From contig CAVSFO010000016.1 of NCBI GenBank assembly GCA_963727245.1, positions 1 to 64,000 of the forward strand: a stretch of 64,000 nucleotides of DNA, written 5' to 3'. Under the pieces are notes generated by a model. It made no database searches. It saw nothing but the letters and a program-made list of their open reading frames with translations, and was not told the origin of the DNA. This DNA is from JBKQVT01 sp963727245 (GTDB lineage Bacteria; Planctomycetota; Planctomycetia; Pirellulales; Thermoguttaceae). A program made the position numbers and the translations under genes. This document shows positions 28,820-36,751 of this stretch, one piece after another. Position 1 is the stretch's first letter. Every line of letters starts with the position of its first letter.

Positions 28820-29071
28820 ATGATCTCGGAAGAATCAAAAACAGTGGCCGCGAAAGCAAGAAGTATCTACGAGTCCCAATTACGCAAGGAACTCGAAGAG
28901 AAGCATGCGGGCAAGTATGCGTGCATCGAGCCGGTATCCGGCAGCTACTTTCTCGGAGACACCTTTGATCAGGCGGTCAACGCGGCCATCGACGCATTTC
29001 CGGAACGGTTGACGCATACGTTGCGGATTGGGCACCCGGCGGCCATGCATCTGGGAGTATTGGTTCCGTGA
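28820..29071 (+). CDS. Small hypothetical protein (DUF5678-like), partner of a protease
   Basis: The protein has 83 residues: VAAKARSIYESQLRKELEEK, HAGKYACIEPVSGSYFLGDT, FDQAVNAAIDAFPERL. The block with KYACIEP..S..YFLGDTFDQAVNAA resembles small proteins often found directly before a clan-AA aspartic protease in bacterial genomes (DUF5678-like; recognised by pattern, not by search). GGAGGAAGAG lies before ATG 28820. Its stop overlaps the GTG of the protease gene (GTGA), so the two are translationally coupled. The biochemical role is unknown; coupling suggests a substrate, adaptor or inhibitor of the protease. Confidence 0.72.
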   Translation: MISEESKTVAAKARSIYESQLRKELEEKHAGKYACIEPVSGSYFLGDTFDQAVNAAIDAFPERLTHTLRIGHPAAMHLGVLVP

Positions 29072-29430
29072 ACGGCCTCGTCGATGAGTCTCTGCGGGCG
29101 TTGCTCGACGTTTCCGTGGCGGCGGCGAAGGGCGTGAAGAAACGAGTGATAACGGTGTGGATTGACACGGCCTTCAACGGTGGCCTGGTAATGCCGCGTC
29201 AGCATATCGAACGCCTGGGATTGAAACAGGCATCGACCACACATGCAATCCTGGCTGACGGCCGCGCCGCTGATCTGGAAACGTTCACCTGCCATCTCGA
29301 TTGGTTCGGCAACGAGTATCGAACACAGGTCATCGCGAGCGATGGAGAGTTTCCCTTGCTGGGCACGCTGTTGCTGGCGGATCGAAAGCTGACCGTCAAC
29401 TACAAAACGAAGACCGTGGTGCTGGATTAG
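29068..29430 (+). CDS. Retropepsin-like (clan AA) aspartic protease
   Basis: The protein has 120 residues. The active-site block is VITVWIDTAFNGGLVMPRQH, with D-T-A in place of D-T/S-G, followed by IERLGL, ILADGRAADLETFTCHLDWF and the conserved LLGTLLLADRKLTVNYKTKT. This is the single-domain retropepsin architecture, which would need to dimerise. Function as a protease is inferred from the fold; substrates are unknown. The GTG start at 29068 overlaps the stop of the preceding small gene by four bases. The next 450 bases (29431-29887) hold no gene I can support. Confidence 0.75.
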   Translation: MNGLVDESLRALLDVSVAAAKGVKKRVITVWIDTAFNGGLVMPRQHIERLGLKQASTTHAILADGRAADLETFTCHLDWFGNEYRTQVIASDGEFPLLGTLLLADRKLTVNYKTKTVVLD

Positions 29431-29887
29431 CTGCGGCGGATGGCGAAGGTTGCTCGGCCAGCGGCGGTTTTTCGCATAAAATCATTTCTTTTCTGCCACC
29501 TGTTCTTGAAATCGGTGCAATCTCTTTGCCAAGAAGCGAGAGATCGCGTATCCTTGATTCCTGTCGAGCGACGATCGTCGCCGTGTTACCGAGTGCTAGC
29601 ACTGGCAGCATCCGAGTCGGCTCATCCAGAAATCAGTGTTGGTGCTTTTCCAGGTTGAGGCTACATTGAGATTGCAACAGTTACAAGACCCCAGGCGACC
29701 TGCGCGGTTGTCTCAGTGCCAGGGAGAATTCCAAAGACCCGCCGGACAAGCGTTTGAGCGGCTCGGCCGCGACTGTGGGGGATTATCGCCGCGATTGGCT
29801 CGCAGTTTGCTCCCGCAGAGCGGCCGGACCTCAGGCCCCAGGGATGAGGCCGAATTTTCTCCTTTTCGAAATGGAGAGAGGTGAAGC

Positions 29888-30793
29888 ATGGAAGCGCGTC
29901 TCCTTCGGGCCGTCATGCTGGCGGCCTTGTTGCTCGTGGCAATGGGCGCTCGCTATCAGAGCGTCAACTACACGGTCGATACGGCCGACGCACAACTCGC
30001 CGAGCAGATCGGCAAGACGGCGGAGCAATACCGCCGCACCCTGGCCGTCGAGTGGCTGGGACAGACGATGCCCAACTGGGCACAGCCCTGCTCGATGACG
30101 GTCCAAGTGGGGCCGCAACTGGGCGCCGGCGGGGCCACGTCGTTCGTCTTCGATCGGGGCGAGGTGTTCGGCTGGCGGATGCAGATACAAGGATCGGCGG
30201 AGCGGGTTCTCGATTCGGTGCTGCCGCACGAGGTCACGCACATGGTGTTTGCCACCCATTTTCGCCGCCCGCTGCCGCGTTGGGCCGACGAGGGCGGGGC
30301 CACGAGCATGGAATGTCCGAGCGAGAAGGCGAAGCACCGCACGGCGCTATTGCAGTTTCTCCGCACGGGGCGGGGGATCGCCTTCAGCGAGATGTTCGCC
30401 ATGACGGAATATCCGCCCGACATCATGCCGCTGTATGCGCAGGGTTATTCGCTGGCCGAGTATCTCATTCAGCACGGCGGCCGCCGCAAGTACGTGCAGT
30501 TTCTCGACGACGCGTTGGCCAGCAATCAATGGTCGGAGGCCGTGCAGCGGCACTACGGCCTGTCCGATCTGGCCGTGCTGCAGAACACCTGGCTGGCCTG
30601 GGTCCGCGACGGTTTCCCCGCCCCGCGGCCGGCGGCGGTCCCAGCGGCCGCCAAGACGCCGGTGTTGGAGGCGCGCCGGCCGCGTCCCGAGCCCAACCTG
30701 GTCTATCGCGAGCCCAACAAGGCGGAGGTGACGGCCTCGGGCTGGCATTCGGCGGCCGCGCCGGCACAGCCGGCCGGCGGCCAGAAGCCGTAA
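29888..30793 (+). CDS. Secreted gluzincin-type zinc metallopeptidase
   Basis: The protein has 301 residues. MEARLLRAVMLAALLLVAMG is a signal peptide. The zinc site is VLPHEVTHMVFATHF (HExxH) with the third ligand probably the Glu in RWADEGGATSMEC, 20-some residues later, as in gluzincins (peptidase MA-like). LYAQGYSLAEYLIQHGG and RRKYVQFLDDAL are typical of DUF2268/peptidase-MA family proteins. The C-terminal 50 residues are Pro/Ala-rich, low complexity. GAGAGGTGAAGC precedes ATG 29888. It stands alone, with gene-free DNA upstream and a repeat downstream. Confidence 0.82.
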   Translation: MEARLLRAVMLAALLLVAMGARYQSVNYTVDTADAQLAEQIGKTAEQYRRTLAVEWLGQTMPNWAQPCSMTVQVGPQLGAGGATSFVFDRGEVFGWRMQIQGSAERVLDSVLPHEVTHMVFATHFRRPLPRWADEGGATSMECPSEKAKHRTALLQFLRTGRGIAFSEMFAMTEYPPDIMPLYAQGYSLAEYLIQHGGRRKYVQFLDDALASNQWSEAVQRHYGLSDLAVLQNTWLAWVRDGFPAPRPAAVPAAAKTPVLEARRPRPEPNLVYREPNKAEVTASGWHSAAAPAQPAGGQKP

Positions 30794-30983
30794 GGGGAAG
30801 GGGGAAGGCGGAGGGCGGAGGGCGGAAGGAATTGGCCGCGGAGCCCCGGGCGTCAGGCTCAATCGTTTTCCGCCGCGCTATCCCCGGGCTCCTTCCCCTG
30901 CCGCGGTGCGCTACGTTATCCCCGCGCCTCACGCCCGGGGCTCGTTGGCGTCTCTCCCTTCCGCCTTCCGCCCTCCCCCTTCC
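30794..30983. repeat. Dispersed GC-rich repeat, family J, and purine tract
   Basis: AGCCCCGGGCGTCAGGCTCA at 30841 and GCGCCTCACGCCCGGGGCTC at 30931 form an inverted repeat, bordered by an AAGGCGGAGGGCGGAGGGCG tract (30802-) and its complementary CCTTCCGCCTTCCGCCCTCC tract near 30955. A related CCCGGGCTGACGCCCGGGGC element is at 38470-38495, and a CCGCCTTCCGCC tract is at 53478-53500. Confidence 0.65.
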
Positions 30984-31985
30984 TTATCCCTGGTGGTACA
31001 TCAACCAGTAGCGGGTCAAGTGGAAGAAGACCGGGGCGGCGAAGCAGATGGAGTCCATGCGGTCCAACACGCCGCCGTGGCCTTCCACCAGCGTGCCGTA
31101 ATCCTTGACGCCGCGGTCGCGCTTGATGGCCGAAAGGGTCAAGCCGCCGGCGAACCCCATCAGGGCGATCACCGCCGACATGACGGCGGCCATCCACCAC
31201 CACGAGCCTTGAAAGGGCGTGGCCCACCACAAGCTGGCGCCGATCAGGGTGACGCTGGCCGTGCCGCCCAGCAGTCCTTCCCAGGTCTTGGTCGGACTGA
31301 TCGAGGGGACGATGACGTGCCGGCTGGGGATTCTGCGCCAGGCGTACTGCAAGGCGTCGCTAAGCTGGGCCATGAGGACGAAGAAGAACAGCAGCCGGAC
31401 GTTGCCGCCGGGATCGATGCTGCCGGCCAGCTCGGCGCCGCCGGCGGACAACTTGGGGAGCGTCTGCGTCACCGTCAGCAGCGCCGGGGCATAGCTGAGG
31501 CAGTAGACGCAGATCAGCAGCCCGGCCTGGATCTTGGCCGTCCGCTCCAGGAATCGCTTGTAATCGCCGGCCATGGCGATGCGCGCCGGGATGAACAGGA
31601 ACGCGTAGACGGGGATGACGATGCTATAGGCGCCGTACTGACCCATCCAAACCAGCCAGAACTGCAAGGGGGTAAGGAGGAAGAAGACCCAGAAGAGGGT
31701 GCGATGATCGCCGGGCCGGGTGGGGGTCAGGGTGATGAATTCCCGCAGCGCCCAGAAGGAGATCAAACCGAACATCAGCACGGTGGCGCCCTGGCCCAGG
31801 ATGAAAGCCGCCGCCAGCACCGAGCACAGCACCCACCAGGCGTGGACGCGGAGGCGGAAGGTTTCGAGGATGGCCGTGTTGATGCCTTCGTCGCTGCGAC
31901 GGCGGAGCACCTGCACGACCGCCGTGGCAGCGCCCAGCAGGATCAACACGCCGACGACCAGGATTCGAGTTTTGATGTCAAACAC
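30984..31985 (-). CDS. cdsA: Phosphatidate cytidylyltransferase
   Basis: The protein has 333 residues and about eight transmembrane segments. The family signature near the C terminus is LTLSAIKRDRGVKDYGTLVE-GHGGVLDRMDS, i.e. S-x3-KR-x3-KD-x5-GHGG-x2-DR-xD; the substrate motif SPTKTWEGLLGG comes before it. The enzyme makes CDP-diacylglycerol from phosphatidic acid and CTP in the inner membrane. It lies 18 bases downstream of plsC, on the same strand, so acyltransfer and activation of the same product are co-expressed. Confidence 0.93.
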   Translation of the reverse strand: MFDIKTRILVVGVLILLGAATAVVQVLRRRSDEGINTAILETFRLRVHAWWVLCSVLAAAFILGQGATVLMFGLISFWALREFITLTPTRPGDHRTLFWVFFLLTPLQFWLVWMGQYGAYSIVIPVYAFLFIPARIAMAGDYKRFLERTAKIQAGLLICVYCLSYAPALLTVTQTLPKLSAGGAELAGSIDPGGNVRLLFFFVLMAQLSDALQYAWRRIPSRHVIVPSISPTKTWEGLLGGTASVTLIGASLWWATPFQGSWWWMAAVMSAVIALMGFAGGLTLSAIKRDRGVKDYGTLVEGHGGVLDRMDSICFAAPVFFHLTRYWLMYHQG

Positions 31986-32003
31986 GGGGGATGTCGTCTC
32001 GCG

Positions 32004-32618
32004 TCATAGTTCCTTGAGCCGTCGCACGGCATCGCGGGCGCGGCCGAGAAACTCGACCTTGGGTTCATTGGCCTCCAGCCACAGCGGCGGGCCGAAGGTG
32101 ATGCAGCTTAGCAGCGGGACCGGCAGCACCTGGCCGCGCGGCAAGATGCGGTTCATGTTGTCGATGTGCACGGGGATGAGTTCCAGGTCCGGCCGCCGCT
32201 TGCACAGGTAATACAGCCCGCTCTTGAACTCGCCGATCTCCCGGCCGTCGCTGCGCCCGCCCTCGGGAAAGACGATGAGCGAATAGCGTTGGCCGATCTC
32301 GCGGATCATCATGTCGACGGGGCTTTGATGGACTTTGATCTCGGTGCGATCGATGAGGATCGCGTTGAACATCTCGGTGGCCATGTAGCGGCGGATGTAA
32401 CCCGCGGTCCAATAGTCCTTGGCGGCGACCGGGCGGGTCAGCAGCCGCACCGCCTGGGGCAGTGCCGACCAGAGCACGATCGCGTCCAAGTGGCTGGTAT
32501 GATTGGCAAAATAGACCCTCTGACAAGTATCCGGCTGCGAGTCGATCCAACGCGCGCTGGCGCCGCTCAGGAGTCTGGCCATCAGGGCCAGAAAGTTCCT
32601 CACCAGGTTCTTGTTCAT
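32004..32618 (-). CDS. plsC: 1-acyl-glycerol-3-phosphate acyltransferase
   Basis: The protein has 204 residues. It has the catalytic VYFANHTSHLDAIVLW (HxxxxD/N-HTSHLD) and the glycerol-phosphate-binding SLIVFPEGGRSDGREIGEFK (FPEG-x-RS), then PVHIDNMNRILPRG and PLLSCITFGPPL. It acylates lysophosphatidic acid to phosphatidic acid, the substrate of the CdsA encoded next. Start ATG 32618; the upstream open frame to 33086 is non-coding and includes a family D repeat. Confidence 0.9.
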   Translation of the reverse strand: MNKNLVRNFLALMARLLSGASARWIDSQPDTCQRVYFANHTSHLDAIVLWSALPQAVRLLTRPVAAKDYWTAGYIRRYMATEMFNAILIDRTEIKVHQSPVDMMIREIGQRYSLIVFPEGGRSDGREIGEFKSGLYYLCKRRPDLELIPVHIDNMNRILPRGQVLPVPLLSCITFGPPLWLEANEPKVEFLGRARDAVRRLKEL

Positions 32619-32753
32619 ACGCGGCCCTAGCGGGCGATCGCGGCGCACCGCAAGCAACACGGCAGGCCGAAACGGCTGCCGGAATCTTATCGTAATCTGC
32701 CGGAGCGTGCAAGCCAAGGTCCGCCTAAGAGGGGGGTATCCGTGGGCCGACAC

Positions 32754-32836
32754 AGGGGACTGTCCCAATTTTCGCGGCGCGGACGGTGTTGCCGTGCAAA
32801 CAGGCGATTTCGCCGCGAAAATGGAACTGTCCCCTT
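32754..32836. repeat. Palindromic dispersed repeat, family D, copy 2
   Basis: AGGGGACTGTCCCAATTTTC and GAAAATGGAACTGTCCCCTT are inverted arms around a loop that itself contains the inverted pair TTTCGCGGCG and CGCCGCGAAA. It separates plsC from the glycosyltransferase gene. Confidence 0.8.
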
Positions 32837-32881
32837 TGCGCCGCAGTGTGAAACCGCAACCGCGCTGCCTGGACCCGCCAT

Positions 32882-34120
32882 CTAATCCCCACCCCGAATC
32901 CCGAGTCCCTCTCCTTCCACCCTGAACGCCGCATCCTGGATCCCGGCGTCCGAAGCGCCCTGGCGCCGGGCCGACTTGGCCGCGTAGATGCCCTCCAGCA
33001 GGTCCTGGTAGCCCGCCACCGTGCGCTCGATGGACCAATGGGCCACGACGTGTTCGCGGCCGGCGCGTCCCATGACGGCGGCCCACTGGGGGTCTGCCAG
33101 CAACTCGACCATTCGCGCGGCCAGTTCGTCGGCGCCGCCGGGGGCGACGAGGTAGCCGGTCGTGCCGTCGAGCACGGTTTCGCTCACGGAACCCACCCGC
33201 GTGCTGATCACCGGCTTCTCGGCCGCCATGGCCTCCAGGATCGACACCGGATTGGCTTCCATGTGCGAGGTGAGCACGAGCACGTCCAAGAGGGCCAACA
33301 GCTCGGGCACGTCGCGCCGGGCGCCGAGGAACTGGACGGACTGGCCCAGCGACAACTGGCCGGCCAGCGCCTCCAGGTCCGCCCGCCGCGGCCCCTCGCC
33401 GATGAGCAGGAAGCGGGCCTCCGGCAACTGTTGCCGCACCAAAGCGGCGGCGCGGAGAAACAGCTCGTGATTTTTCTCCGGCCGCAGCGCCGCCACGATG
33501 CCGGCCACGGGCGCATCCGGGGGAAGGCCCAACGTCTGCCGCAGGACCCGGCTCGGCCAGCGGGGATGGAACTTCTCCACGTCGACGCCGTTGGGAATCA
33601 CTCGGACCTTGGCGGCGGGGCAGCCTTCATGCTCGGCCAGGTAACGCCCGTGCGGCGCGGCGACCGCGATGAAGGCGTCCGTCAGCGGCGCCAGCAGCCG
33701 ATTGGACCGCTCAACGGGGTCCGGCAGGCCGGTCGAGTGGATCGCGGAGCAGATGACCGGCACGCCGACGAGCCAGGCGGCCAGCCTTCCCCAGAACATT
33801 TTGTCGCCGGGCCCGACGGTGACAACGGCGTCGATCCGCCGCCGGCTCAGCAGCCGCGTCAGACGCCAGAGGACGGCAACGTCGTACTTATGGCGGAGCA
33901 AGGCGGTATGGGCGGGGATTTCTGCGGCGAGGCTCTCGCCCAAGGGGCCGAATTCTTTCAGGCAGCACAATTCCGGCAGGAACCGCCGGCGATCGAGCCG
34001 CCGCATCAGCTCGGCCAACAAGGTCTCCGCCCCGCCCACCGGCATGCTCGTCAACACGAACATGACCCGCAGCGGGCCGCGATCATCAAGCGAAAGCAGC
34101 GGTCGGCGACGGCGAAACAT
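32882..34120 (-). CDS. GT4-family glycosyltransferase (group 1)
   Basis: The protein has 412 residues. The N-terminal Rossmann start RVMFVLTSMPVGGAETLLAE, the middle RVIPNGVDVEKFHP and the C-terminal LEAMAAEKPVISTRVGSVSE-TVLDGTTGYLVAPG (EX7E-type) identify a retaining GT-B glycosyltransferase. It transfers a sugar from a nucleotide donor to a lipid-linked or growing surface glycan. The ATG at 34120 lies inside the last 35 bases of the deacetylase gene, so these genes are coupled. The C-terminal 25 residues (RQGASDAGIQDAAFRVEGEG) are likely variable. Confidence 0.92.
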   Translation of the reverse strand: MFRRRRPLLSLDDRGPLRVMFVLTSMPVGGAETLLAELMRRLDRRRFLPELCCLKEFGPLGESLAAEIPAHTALLRHKYDVAVLWRLTRLLSRRRIDAVVTVGPGDKMFWGRLAAWLVGVPVICSAIHSTGLPDPVERSNRLLAPLTDAFIAVAAPHGRYLAEHEGCPAAKVRVIPNGVDVEKFHPRWPSRVLRQTLGLPPDAPVAGIVAALRPEKNHELFLRAAALVRQQLPEARFLLIGEGPRRADLEALAGQLSLGQSVQFLGARRDVPELLALLDVLVLTSHMEANPVSILEAMAAEKPVISTRVGSVSETVLDGTTGYLVAPGGADELAARMVELLADPQWAAVMGRAGREHVVAHWSIERTVAGYQDLLEGIYAAKSARRQGASDAGIQDAAFRVEGEGLGIRGGD

Positions 34121-34934
34121 GGTAATCGTAGGAATATCGCGGGGTTTTCAGTTTGCGGGGATCGACGGTGGCCCAGTTTTTGAGGTGGATCATGTCGTCG
34201 CCCAGGGGGATCCGCTGCACGTGGAAGGCGTCGTCGCCGGGGAAGTTGAAGCCGCCGTACGCGGAGCAGACGGCCTCGTAGCCGGCCTGGCGGGCCAGCG
34301 CGAACGCCTCGGCGTTGAGGTGGCGGAAGCAGCCGAAGGGGAAGGCGAAGTATCGCACCGGCCGCCCCAGCGCCGCCTGCAAGTCCTCGCCCGCCGACAC
34401 CACTTCCCGCCAGAGCGCGCCGGGATCGGCGATCGGGCCCAGGTCGGCATGGCTGTAGCCGTGGGCGCCGATTTCGATGCCCGCCGCCGACATGGCCCGC
34501 AATTGCTCCAGGCTGTTGGGCGGAAAGGAGTTTCCCCGGGCCAGGTCGTGGGCAAAGGGCTCTCCCCGCAGCACGTTCTGGGCCGTGACGAAGTAGGTGC
34601 AGGGGATGCGGTTCTTGACCAAAAGCGGAATGGCCCGCTGGCAGTTCTCGGCGTATCCGTCGTCGAAGGTGATGCTGACGGCGGGCCGGCGGTTGGCGCC
34701 GAGGCGGATCCGCCGCTGCATCTCTTCGAGGCCGATTAGCTCGAAATGCCGCTGCAGCCAGTCGACGTGCCGGGCGAACATGCGGTTGGAGATGGTCCAC
34801 GAGTTGGCGCGGTCGTCGGCGACGCGGTGATACGCGAGCACGACGATGGGCACGCACCGCCGGGCCACGGCGCGACGGCAGTTCCACCACCGCAGCGGCC
34901 GCGAAAGGTGGTAATAGACGTTCAGGAGCATCAT
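34086..34934 (-). CDS. Polysaccharide deacetylase (NodB-type)
   Basis: The protein has 282 residues. NodB motifs: AVSITFDDGYAENCQRAIPL (TFDDG) and IEIGAHGYSHADLGPIAD (H-x3-H) supply the metal ligands; YFAFPFGCFRHLNAEA corresponds to motif 3. Such enzymes remove N-acetyl or O-acetyl groups from polysaccharides and are standard members of PEP-CTERM/exosortase exopolysaccharide loci. ATG 34934 overlaps the stop of the GNAT gene (ATGA), a translational coupling that fixes the start. N-terminal anchor features are weak, so it may be cytoplasmic or exported by another route. Confidence 0.92.
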   Translation of the reverse strand: MMLLNVYYHLSRPLRWWNCRRAVARRCVPIVVLAYHRVADDRANSWTISNRMFARHVDWLQRHFELIGLEEMQRRIRLGANRRPAVSITFDDGYAENCQRAIPLLVKNRIPCTYFVTAQNVLRGEPFAHDLARGNSFPPNSLEQLRAMSAAGIEIGAHGYSHADLGPIADPGALWREVVSAGEDLQAALGRPVRYFAFPFGCFRHLNAEAFALARQAGYEAVCSAYGGFNFPGDDAFHVQRIPLGDDMIHLKNWATVDPRKLKTPRYSYDYHVSPSPTAAFA

Positions 34935-36073
34935 TCGGCCAGTGCACATAGGCGGTTCTTGATCCATTGTTTGACGTTGGCGCCGGCCAGCCAGAGGTTG
35001 TGCCGCAGCCGGGCCGACGGCCGGTTCGCCACGGCGCTGAGCGTGCGCATGGGCCGCGGCTCGGCGCGGAAATGCGCCTTGTAAGGCTCGTCGCCGCGGA
35101 GAAAGTCCAGCGCCCGGCAGCCCTGTTGGATCGCCCTCCGCAGGATCGCCAGGGTAATCAGCCGGCCCGGCTCGTCGGCCAGCGATTCCGGCTCGACTCC
35201 GGACTGGTAGGCATACAGGATGCCGTTTCCGGCCAGGTGATATTCGACGGCGACGGGGCGGCCGTCCAGTTCCAGCCAGTGGAGCTGGAGGTGACCCTGT
35301 CGCAACAGCTCGGGCATGACCTGCCGATGAAACGCGGTGAAGCGGGACGAGGAGAAACAGCCCTTCTCCCCCAGCCACCACCGCCGGCGCTGGTGAAGGT
35401 CGACCAACAGATCGGCCGCCGCATCCAACTCATCCAGCCGCTGGACCGTATGCAGGACCGCCCGGCCCGTGTCGAACAAATCCCGCTCGATGCGGCGGGC
35501 TTGCTTGCGATGGCTCTTGGACAAACATGCGAGGTAAGCGTCCCACGTCGTCGGCAGGCACACGCGCCAGCAACTGGGCATCGGGCGCTGGTGCACGCGG
35601 TTGCCGTGTTCGGCCAGGCAGCGAATCAGACCGTCCGCAACGCGGTCTTCGGCGTCGACGCTGCCCAGTTCGAGCAGGTCCCATGCCGGCCCGTCGCCGG
35701 CCGGCGGCGAGAGCGTTTCGGCAAGGTAATCGGCGATGGACTGGACGACCTGGCACTCGGCGGCGGGATGGCAGAGGATGCCGAGGTAGTCGGAGCAGAC
35801 TTCACCCGTGCCCAGCCAGCGGATCACGTCGCCGCGAGAGCTGGACGATTCCACGCACCAGGGCGCCGCGCCGACCAGCATATCCGCGTGGTCGAAGACG
35901 CCCAGCACCAGCAGCCGCGGCGGCGGTCGATGAGAGGTTGCATCGGGGCCGTAGCAGCGCCACCAGTGCGAGAGCCAGGTCCAGCTACGAAAGGGCACGC
36001 CGCCCGTCAGGCGGTCCCATTGCTGGGCGTAGGGCGCCAATTCGTCGAAGGTGCCGAACTCATAGACCTGCAT
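34931..36073 (-). CDS. FemAB/CelD-like GNAT acetyltransferase for polysaccharide synthesis
   Basis: The protein has 380 residues. The N-terminal block MQVYEFGTFDELAPYAQQWD and WTWLSHWWRCYG, and the C-terminal GNAT (BcsL/FemAB-like) block with KSHRKQARRIERDLFDTGRA, LHQRRRWWLGEKGCFSSSRF, FHRQVMPELLRQGHLQLHWL, ELDGRPVAVEYHLAGNGILY and KAHFRAEPRP, are characteristic of the 'GNAT family N-acetyltransferase' proteins of exopolysaccharide gene clusters. It probably acyl-modifies a glycan precursor. Start ATG 36073; the open frame continues to 36202 but reads as non-coding. It heads a leftward operon with the deacetylase and GT4 genes. Confidence 0.85.
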   Translation of the reverse strand: MQVYEFGTFDELAPYAQQWDRLTGGVPFRSWTWLSHWWRCYGPDATSHRPPPRLLVLGVFDHADMLVGAAPWCVESSSSRGDVIRWLGTGEVCSDYLGILCHPAAECQVVQSIADYLAETLSPPAGDGPAWDLLELGSVDAEDRVADGLIRCLAEHGNRVHQRPMPSCWRVCLPTTWDAYLACLSKSHRKQARRIERDLFDTGRAVLHTVQRLDELDAAADLLVDLHQRRRWWLGEKGCFSSSRFTAFHRQVMPELLRQGHLQLHWLELDGRPVAVEYHLAGNGILYAYQSGVEPESLADEPGRLITLAILRRAIQQGCRALDFLRGDEPYKAHFRAEPRPMRTLSAVANRPSARLRHNLWLAGANVKQWIKNRLCALAE

Positions 36074-36751
36074 GGCAATCGCCCGAGGTTGATGTCCACT
36101 TTGGACGCCGGGACCTGCCCCGCCTTGCAGGAAGCGACTCCAGCCGTTGAAGAGCCTTGAGCAACCGTGGTGTGAATCGGCGGCTGGAGTCGCCGCCTCC
36201 AAGGCGGGCGTGGCATCCTCTCAAATGTCTGTCATGCTGGGGCTTATGCAAGTCGTTTTCTTCGAGAATCCACTGCCAACGCGCTCCGCGGCGGCCGCCG
36301 CCGTTGCCTTTCCGCCACGCCGCGTTGCCTTTGAGCAACGGCGGCGACGGCCCCCGCGGCGGCCGGCGCCCGGGCCGGAATCGCCGAAAGACCATGGCAT
36401 CTCGGCAGTTCGGGCGTGGGCGGCCACGGCGGCGCTGGCACCGCAGGCCATTCTGGCATCGACTTTGCAATCGGAAGGGCTGGCGACCCAATCGCAGCGG
36501 CAAACCTGTGGAGAAGCACAACGGCCAGCCAACCTTGTCGAAAACATCAGCAGTTTGGGGCGCACCGAGAATGAGCGAGTGGGCGCCAAACTTCCACGGG
36601 GTGGCACTCGCCTAGCTCGGACCACCCCAGATTTTTAACTTGTTCTTGCACAAAAAGGGGACAGTCCCATCTTCGTCCGACCATGCTTCGCACGGTGCCC
36701 GAAATTGGGACAGTCCCCAGGTTACCCGCACATCCATCGAAAGCCGATCGC
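36074..36751. other. Divergent intergenic region
   Basis: It separates the leftward GNAT operon from the rightward Wzz-like gene. Overlapping ORFs exist on both strands but are Arg/Pro-rich and have no ribosome binding site or family features. The only structure is the family D repeat at 36653-36718. The promoters for both operons must lie here; I see none that is convincing. Confidence 0.5.
36653..36718. repeat. Palindromic dispersed repeat, family D, copy 3
   Basis: AAAAAGGGGACAGTCCCAT at the left and AAATTGGGACAGTCCCC at the right. Unlike copies 1 and 4, both ends carry ACAGTCCC in the same direction, so this copy is partly direct and partly inverted. It directly precedes the Wzz-like gene. 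Confidence 0.7.
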
